DNA from: Symbiodinium natans
Taxonomy: Eukaryota > Sar > Dinophyceae > Suessiales > Symbiodiniaceae
Assembly (NCBI GenBank): GCA_905221605.1
Contig: CAJNDS010002844.1
Location: 195,501 to 259,500, forward strand
Direction: 5' to 3'
Length of the DNA stretch: 64,000 bases
This document shows positions 56,895 through 64,000 of this stretch, piece by piece. The position numbers and the translations under genes were made by a program. The notes below the pieces were generated by a model. The model worked only from the letters and a program-made list of their open reading frames with translations. It searched no databases and was not told where the DNA came from. Positions within the stretch are counted from its first letter, which is position 1. Every line of letters starts with the position of its first letter.

Positions 56895-59103
56895 AGTTGA
56901 TTCCTTGCCCTCTTTTTGTGTCTCCAAATCCACAGACCTTTCACCAGCAGAACCCAGCCGACAGACACGCAAACGCACACCACCCACTGAAGCCACTTTG
57001 CACCCACATAACAACACACACCATGACACACACAACTCTCTGCCAAAACGCCGAAACCACAACACCACACACCCATTCAAGAAAACGATGTGAACACACA
57101 CACACACACACAGACACCACTGCAAGACTGCAAGGTCACTGTTTTTTTTGGGTGTCATTCTGCGACTCCATGCCTTACCACCCTTTACCCACACACTGAC
57201 ACTTTTCTTGCACACTAAAGCCAAAAGGCACAGAAACGGCACACACAGCAACCAAAAATGAAGGCACAGAAAGGCACCACACAGCGACCAAAAGAAGGTG
57301 CAGAAAAGGAACCACACAGCGAACAAAAATGAAGACACAGAAAAATGCAAAACACAACCAAAAATAAAGGCACAGAAAGGCACCAACACAGCGACCAAAA
57401 TGAAGGCAGCAACTTACAGCAACCAAACAGCAACCGAAAAATTTAAGCACAGAGACTACAACCCAACAGCACCAAAAAATGAAGCACAGAAAAAAAGACA
57501 TGCACCCGCAAACCAACCCACTTTGTTGCAACAAATTCACATACACACACACACACATCCACAACACTCTTGCACATGCACACTTAGAAAAAAGCCGAAA
57601 CGACAAAGTGCACATTCTTATGATGTCTTTTAGTTCCGATTGCATTTTTTCACCGTCTTTCTGCTCAATCGACAGCTTGCCGGGCACTTACCGAAACACT
57701 TGCTGACTGTTTGTGTTTTAGTTTAAAGCGGTTTTCTCGAAATTTTCTTTCTTAAGCCGACAAAAAGTCAAGAAAACATTAAACAAAAGCAAGAGAAAAT
57801 TCTTTTTGCAGACGGACCAAGAAAAAACAAGGTTTTTGCAGTTCTTGCAAAAATTAAAAAAAAAAACCAATTACAAAAAAAAACAATTACACTGACCTCT
57901 CATCATGGCCAGAACGACTTGAGAGTCGCCCGGCCTCGATTTCCATTCCCATTCGACTTTTTTGACAAAGCTTCGATTGCGTGCTCTTGTCTTTAATTTT
58001 CCAAAATGGCCAAACAGAAATTCAAGGCACACTGAAATTTGACAGAAGATTGAGCAGAAGAAACTCTGCTTTCTTTTTAGGCTGGGGTGCCCTTGATTCT
58101 TTGTCTTTCGTTTTTGGTTGCGTGTTGCAATTCTTCCCTGGATTCAGCACCATTCAACGAATTTTCAAAATTTCTAAAGTCTCGAAAATGTTGAAAAAAC
58201 CCTCAAAAATCAACACTTGATCAGTTAAATTTGTTAAATTTACTCTGGTGTTTCGCTCGCTTCGCTCGCACTTATTCACATTCTGGAAATACACTTTGCA
58301 ATTTTCAGGTGGTTTGGCTTGGGCGTCGCGCGCAACCTTAACGAATCAACACCAGGGTTGAACTCGTCTCGTCCCGCAGTTGATTTCTGTCCAAACGGCA
58401 CTGTCAGAGGCTTTTAAAAACACTTGTTTCAAAGCATTGAACTTTTCCAAGCTGTTTCCACCGATGTTGACTCTGCACCCTTCTTTTATCCTCTTCTGCC
58501 TTCAGGCCTTGCACCAAAACCTGGAGAATCTGAAACCCAAGATGAGGGGCAGCAAAGTTGATCGAAAAGGTAGGGAAGCTCCAGTGACCTCCACAGTTAG
58601 AGAAAGTTCCGGTTCCAAACAAGTTCACACTTTGCCGCCTTGCTGCCTGCTGTTCTAATTTTGGGGGAAGACTGACACAGGACTTAGACTGGAACCGACT
58701 GAGAGGCTTATTTGTTTTACTCGCAACGAGGAGCTGTGAAAGCCAGATCTGGATTCCCGTGTGTGAAAAAAACGCCACAACTGGGCCCAAAAATGGCTCC
58801 TAAACTTGGGTTCCAATTTGAGGCTCCAACCTGGGTGGCCTTGTATGTTCACACAGGAAATCCAAAATCTAGGGCCCGTTTTCGGTGCCCAGAATTGAGC
58901 TGCTTTTGGAACCCATTTGAGTTCAATAATAATTGAAAATCAACTCACAGACAAACAAGGTTTTTTCTATTCGATACTGTTTGCATCAACACTCAAGAAA
59001 ACAAAAAACGCGGTTGATACGCGTGTTCTTATCTTGCTAAACTTGTCTTTAGCTGGCATTCAAGACAACAGTCTTGCATTGTTCCCGTGCGATCTTTCTC
59101 GCA
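56861..59103. repeat. Satellite unit 6 (2243 bp)
   Basis: A standard unit. The few differences from unit 5 are in the CA run and homopolymers. Confidence 0.93.
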
Positions 59104-59703
59104 CTGTGGAGGTCACTTCGACTTCCCTACCTTTTGGAGTTGATTCCTTGCCCTCTTTTTGTGTCTCCAAATCCACAGTGCGATCTTTCTCGCACAGTTA
59201 GAGAAAGTTCCGGTTCCAAACAAGTTCACACTTTGCCGCCTTGCTGCCTGCTGTTCTAATTTTGGGGGAAGACTGATACAGGACTTAGACTGGAACCGAC
59301 TGAGAGGCTTATTTGTTTTACTCGCAACGAGGAGCTGTGAAAGCCAGATCTGGCTTCCCGTGTGTGAAAAAAACGCCACAACTGGGCCCAAAAATGGGTC
59401 CTAAACTTGGGTTCCAATTTGAGGCTCCAACCTGGGTGGCCTTGTATGTTCACACAGGAAATCCAAAATCTAGGGCCCGTTTTCGGTGCCCAGAATTGAC
59501 CTGCTTTTGGAACCCATTTGAGTTCAATAATAATTGAAAATCAACTCACAGACAAACAAGATTTTTTCTATTCGATACTGTTTGCATCAACACTCAAGAA
59601 ACAAAAAACGCGGTTGATACGCGTGTTCTTATCTTGCTAAACTTGTCTTTAGCTGGCATTCAAGACAACAGTCTTGCATTGTTCCCGTGCGATCTTTCTC
59701 GCA
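59104..59703. repeat. Partial satellite unit (600 bp)
   Basis: The same organisation as 51240-51855: about 75 bp of unit start, a jump at CCACAG to the hairpin, then one TIR-element core. Confidence 0.9.
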
Positions 59704-59936
59704 CTGTGGAGGTCACTTCGGCTTCCCTACCTTTTGGAGTTGATTCCTTGCCCTCTTTTTGTGTCTCCAAATCCACAGACCTTTCACCAGCAGAACCCAG
59801 CCGACAGATACGCAAACGCACACCACCCACTGAAGCCACTTTGCACCCACATAATCACACACTCCATAACACACACAACTCTCTGCCAAAACGCCGAAAC
59901 CACAACACCACACACCCATTCAAGAAAACGATGTGA

Positions 59937-59968
<32 letters not shown>

Positions 59969-62585
59969 CACTGCAAGACTGCAAGGTCACTGTTTTTTTT
60001 GGGTGTCATTCTGCGACTCCATGCCTTACCACCCTTTACCCACACACTGACACTTTTCTTGCACACTAAAGCCAAAAAGCACAGGCAGGAAAAGGCAAAA
60101 ATACCTAAAAAAAACGGCACACCACTAAACAGCCCAACCAAAAATGGGCACGGTAAAAGGCACCCACCGCGACCAAAAAGAGGTGCAGAAAAGGAACCAC
60201 ACGGAGCGACCAAAATGAGACGGACAGAGACAGAGTCGGGGGGGCAAAACCCAACCAAAAATTAAGGCACAGAAAGGGCACCAACACAGCGGACCAAATG
60301 AAGCGCCACTTACGCAACCAACCAGCAACCGAAAATTTACAGCACAGAGGACTACAACCCAACAGCAACGGAAAAATTTCAGCACAGAGACTGCACAGAA
60401 AAAAGACATGCACCCGCAAACCAACCCACTTTGTTGCAACAAATTCACACACAGACACACACACACACACATCCACAACACTCTTGCACATGCACACTTA
60501 GAAAAACAGCCGAAACGACAAAATGCACATTCTTATAATGTCTTTTAGTTCCGATTGCATTTTTTCACCGTCTTTCTGGTCAATCGACAGCTTGCCGGGC
60601 ACTTACCAAAACACTTGCTGACTGTTTGTGTTTTAGTTTAAAGCGGTTTCTCGAAATTTTCTTTCTGAAGCTTGCAACCGAGAGATCATCCCGACAAAAA
60701 GTAAAGAAAACATTAAACAAAAGCAAGAGAAAATTCTTTTTCAGACGGACCAAGGAAAAACCTATGTTTGCAGTTCTTGCAAAAATTCAAAAAAAAACAA
60801 TTACAAAAAAAAAACAATTACACTGACCTCTCATCATGGCCAGAACGACTTGAGAGTCGCCCGGCCTCGATTTCCATTCCCATTCGACTTTTTTTGACAA
60901 AGCTTCGATTGCGTGCTCTTGTCTTTAATTTTCCAAAATGGCCAAACAGAAATTCAAGGCACACTGAAATTTGACAGAAGATTGAGCAGAAGAAACTCTG
61001 CTTTCTTTTTAGGCTGGGGTGCCCTTGATTCTTTGTCTTTCGTTTTTGGTTGCGTGTTGCAATTCTTCCCTGGATTCAGCACCATTCAACGAATTTTCAA
61101 AATTTCTAAAGTCTCGAAAATGTTGAAAAAACCCTCAAAAATCAACACTTGATCAGTTAAATTTGTTAAATTTACTCTGGTGTTTCGCTCGCTTCGCTCG
61201 CACTTATTCACATTCTGGAAATACACTTTGCAATTTTCAAGTGGTTTGGCTTGGGCGTCGCGCGCAACCTTAACGAATCAACACCACGGTTGACCTCGTC
61301 TCGTCCTGCAGTTGATTTCTGTCCAAACGGCACTGTCAGAGGCTTTCAAAAACACTTGTTTCAAAGCATTGAACTTTTCCAAGCTGCAGTTTCCACCGAG
61401 CCATTTAAAAAAACATGTTGCATTTTCAAGTGTTCTTGTTGACTCTGCACCCTTTTTTCTCCTCTTCTGCCTTCAGGCCTTGCACCAAAACCTGGAGAAT
61501 CTGAAACCCAAGATGAGGGGCAGCAAAATTGATCGAAAAGGTAGGGAAGCTCCAGTGACCTCCACAGTTAGAGAAAGTTCCGGTTCCAAACAAGTTCACA
61601 CTTTGCCGCCTTGCTGCCTTGCTGTTCTAATTTTGGGGGAAGACTGACACAAGACTTAGACTGGAACCGACTGAGAGGCTTATTTGTTTTACTCGCAACG
61701 AGGAGCTGCGAAAGCCAGATCTGGCTTCCCGTGTGTGAAAAAAATGCCGCAACTGGGCCCAAAAATGGCTCCCAAACTTGGGTTCCAATTTGAGGCTCCA
61801 ACCTGGGTGGCCTTGTATGTTCACACAGGAGATCCAAAATCTAGGGCCCGTTTTCGGTGCCCAGAATTGAGCTGCTTTTGGAACCCATTTGAGTTCAATA
61901 ATAATTGAAAATCAACTCACAGACAAACAAGATTTTTTCTCTTCGATACTGTTTGCATCAACACTCAAGAAACAAAAAACGCGGTTGATACGCGTGTTCT
62001 TATCTTGCTAAACTTGTCTTTAGCTGGCATTCAAGACAACAGTCTTGCATTGTTCCCGTGCGATCTTTCTCGCACTAGTTAGAGAAAGTTCCGGTTCCAA
62101 ACAAGTTCACACTTTGCCGCCTTGCTGCCTGCTGTTCTAATTTTGGGGGAAGACTGACACAGGACTTAGACTGGAACCGACTGAGAGGCTTATTTGTTTT
62201 ACTCGCAACGAGGAGCTGTGAAAGCCAGATCTGGCTTCCCGTGTGTGAAAAAAACGCCACAACTGGGCCCAAAAATGGCTCCTAAACTTGGGTTCCAATT
62301 TGAGGCTCCAACCTGGGTGGCCTTGTATGTTCACACAGGAAATCCAAAATCTAGGGCCCGTTTTCGGTGCCCAGAATTGAGCTGCTTTTGGAACCCATTT
62401 GAGTGCAATAATAATTGAAAATCAACTCACAGACAAACAAGGTTTTTTCTATTCGATACTGTTTGCATCAACACTCAAGAAAACAAAAAACGCGGTTGAT
62501 ACGCGTGTTCTTATCTTGCTAAACTTGTCTTTAGCTGGCATTCAAGACAACAGTCTTGCATTGTTCCCGTGCGATCTTTCTCGCA
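59704..62585. repeat. Satellite unit 7 with doubled core and diverged block (2882 bp)
   Basis: Contains a block at about 60070-60410 that differs clearly from all other units (for example GGCAGGAAAAGGCAAAAATA), a small insertion at about 61400-61438, and two cores near its end. Confidence 0.9.
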
Positions 62586-63263
62586 CTGTGGAGGTCACTT
62601 CGACTTCCCTACCTTTTGGAGTTGATTCCTTGCCCTCTTTTTGTGTCTCCAAATCCACAGACCTTTCACCAGCAGAACCCAGCCGACAGACACGCAAACG
62701 CACACCACCCACTGAAGCCACTTTGCACCCACATAATAACACACTCCATAACACACACAACTCTCTGCCAAAACGCCGAAACCACAACACCACACACCCA
62801 TTCAAGAAAACGATGTGAACACACACACACACACACACACAGACACCACTGCAAGACTGCAAGGTCACTGTTTTTTTTGGGTGTCATTCTGCGACTCCAT
62901 GCCTTACCACCCTTTACCCACACACTGACACTTTTCTTGCACACTAAAGCCAAAAGGCACAGAAACGGCACACACAGCAACCAAAAATGAAGGCACAGAA
63001 AGGCACCACACAGCGACCAAAAGAAGGTGCAGAAAAGGCACCACACAGCGAACAAAAATGAAGACACAGAAAAATGCAAAACACAACCAAAAATAAAGGC
63101 ACAGAAAGGCACCAACACAGCGACCAAAATGAAGGCAGCACCTTACAGCAACCCAACAGCAACGGAAAAATTTAAGCACAGAGACTACAACCCAACAGCA
63201 CCAAAAAATGAAGCACAGAAAAAAAGACATGCACCCGCAAACCAACCCACTTTGTTGCAAAAA

Positions 63264-63297
<34 letters not shown>

Positions 63298-64000
63298 CCA
63301 CAACACTCTTGCACATGCACACTTAGAAAAACAGCCGAAACGACAAAATGCACATTCTTATAATGTCTTTTAGTTCCGATTGCATTTTTTCACCGTCTTT
63401 CTGGTCAATCGACAGCTTGCCGGGCACTTACCAAAACACTTGCTGACTGTTTGTGTTTTAGTTTAAAGCGGTTTCTCGAAATTTTCTTTCTGAAGCTTGC
63501 AACCGAGAGATCATCCGACAAAAAGTAAAGAAAACATTAAACAAAAGCAAGAGAAAATTCTTTTTCAGACGGACCAAGGAAAAACCTATGTTTTTGCAGT
63601 TCTTGCAAAAATTCAAAAAAAACAATTACAAAAAAAAAACAATTACACTGACCTCTCATCATGGCCAGAACGACTTGAGAGTCGCCCGGCCTCGATTTCC
63701 ATTCCCATTCGACTTTTTTTGACAAAGCTTCGATTGCGTGCTCTTGTCTTTAATTTTCCAAAATGGCCAAACAGAAATTCAAGGCACACTGAAATTTGAC
63801 AGAAGATTGAGCAGAAGAAACTCTGCTTTCTTTTTAGGCTGGGGTGCCCTTGATTCTTTGTCTTTCGTTTTTGGTTGCGTGTTGCAATTCTTCCCTGGAT
63901 TCAGCACCATTCAACGAATTTTCAAAATTTCTAAAGTCTCGAAAATGTTGAAAAAACCCTCAAAAATCAACACTTGATCAGTTAAATTTGTTAAATTTAC
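62586..64000. repeat. Satellite unit 8, cut by the window end
   Basis: Matches unit 1 more closely than its neighbours: the GAAGCTTGCAACCGAGAG segment and the same variants around 63140 are shared. The array continues beyond the window. Confidence 0.92.

Noticed and set aside
44188-64000. Recurring small ORFs in every satellite unit (for example 79-aa and 74-aa plus-strand frames and Cys/Phe/Leu-rich minus-strand frames up to 195 aa)
   Set aside because: They recur because the DNA is nearly identical. The hydrophobic frames come from CA runs and GGCACAGAAAGG sub-repeats, frames differ in length between units through neutral indels, and no domain is recognisable.
44188-64000. Satellite unit as an RNA gene array (SL RNA, 5S rRNA, snRNA)
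   Set aside because: No DinoSL, Sm-site, 5S internal control region or U6-like start was found in the unit by reading.

Overview
The window looks like nuclear DNA from a dinoflagellate. Four things support this. A 19-nt exact match to the 3' part of the dinoflagellate spliced leader lies at 23604-23622 on the minus strand. A short run of the TTTAGGG-type telomere repeat lies at 9148-9192. A large Ty1/copia element and relics of at least two other retroelement classes are present. Ordinary intact host genes are almost absent, with long stretches lacking long reading frames. I cannot name the species, and no prokaryotic operons, rRNA, tRNA or CRISPR arrays were recognised.

Layout. Bases 1-21.4 kb are mostly unassigned DNA with microsatellites and minisatellites, an interstitial telomere tract, a 150-bp pyrimidine tract, and coiled-coil coding debris on the minus strand at 0.56-2.0 kb. 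Bases 21.5-23.6 kb hold a non-LTR (LINE-type) element on the minus strand. It starts with the relict spliced leader, has (CT)n at both ends, keeps a 337-aa ORF1-like frame and a piece of apurinic-type endonuclease, and lacks the reverse transcriptase. Bases 23.6-35.5 kb are a graveyard: a membrane-anchored accessory ORF relic (27.4-28.0 kb), inverted arrays of an AACCTGGGTT motif, a 133-bp inverted repeat pair (29466-30055), and two head-to-head reverse transcriptase/RNase H fragments (30.3-33.3 kb). Several small tandem repeats follow.

Bases 35532-44186 are a Ty1/copia LTR retrotransposon on the minus strand. It has 143-bp LTRs, a primer-binding-site candidate directly next to the 5' LTR, gag with a CCHC zinc knuckle, protease (DSGA), and a 1730-aa frame with integrase (D478, D546, E582), reverse transcriptase (YVDD at 1152-1155) and RNase H. 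That frame continues about 260 residues past RNase H, and a separate 145-aa single-pass membrane ORF lies between pol and the 3' LTR. Gag, protease and pol occupy three different frames.

Bases 44188-64000 are a satellite array of about 2.24-kb units that runs off the window. Each full unit contains a roughly 570-bp segment bounded by 38-bp imperfect inverted repeats and a 7-bp direct repeat, resembling a nonautonomous TIR element. An 18-nt perfect hairpin sits at the unit and sub-unit junctions, and the copia element abuts the array exactly at that hairpin. The most unusual items are the retroposed spliced-leader LINE in a CT microsatellite, the extra domains of the copia element, and the hairpin-jointed satellite built around a TIR element.
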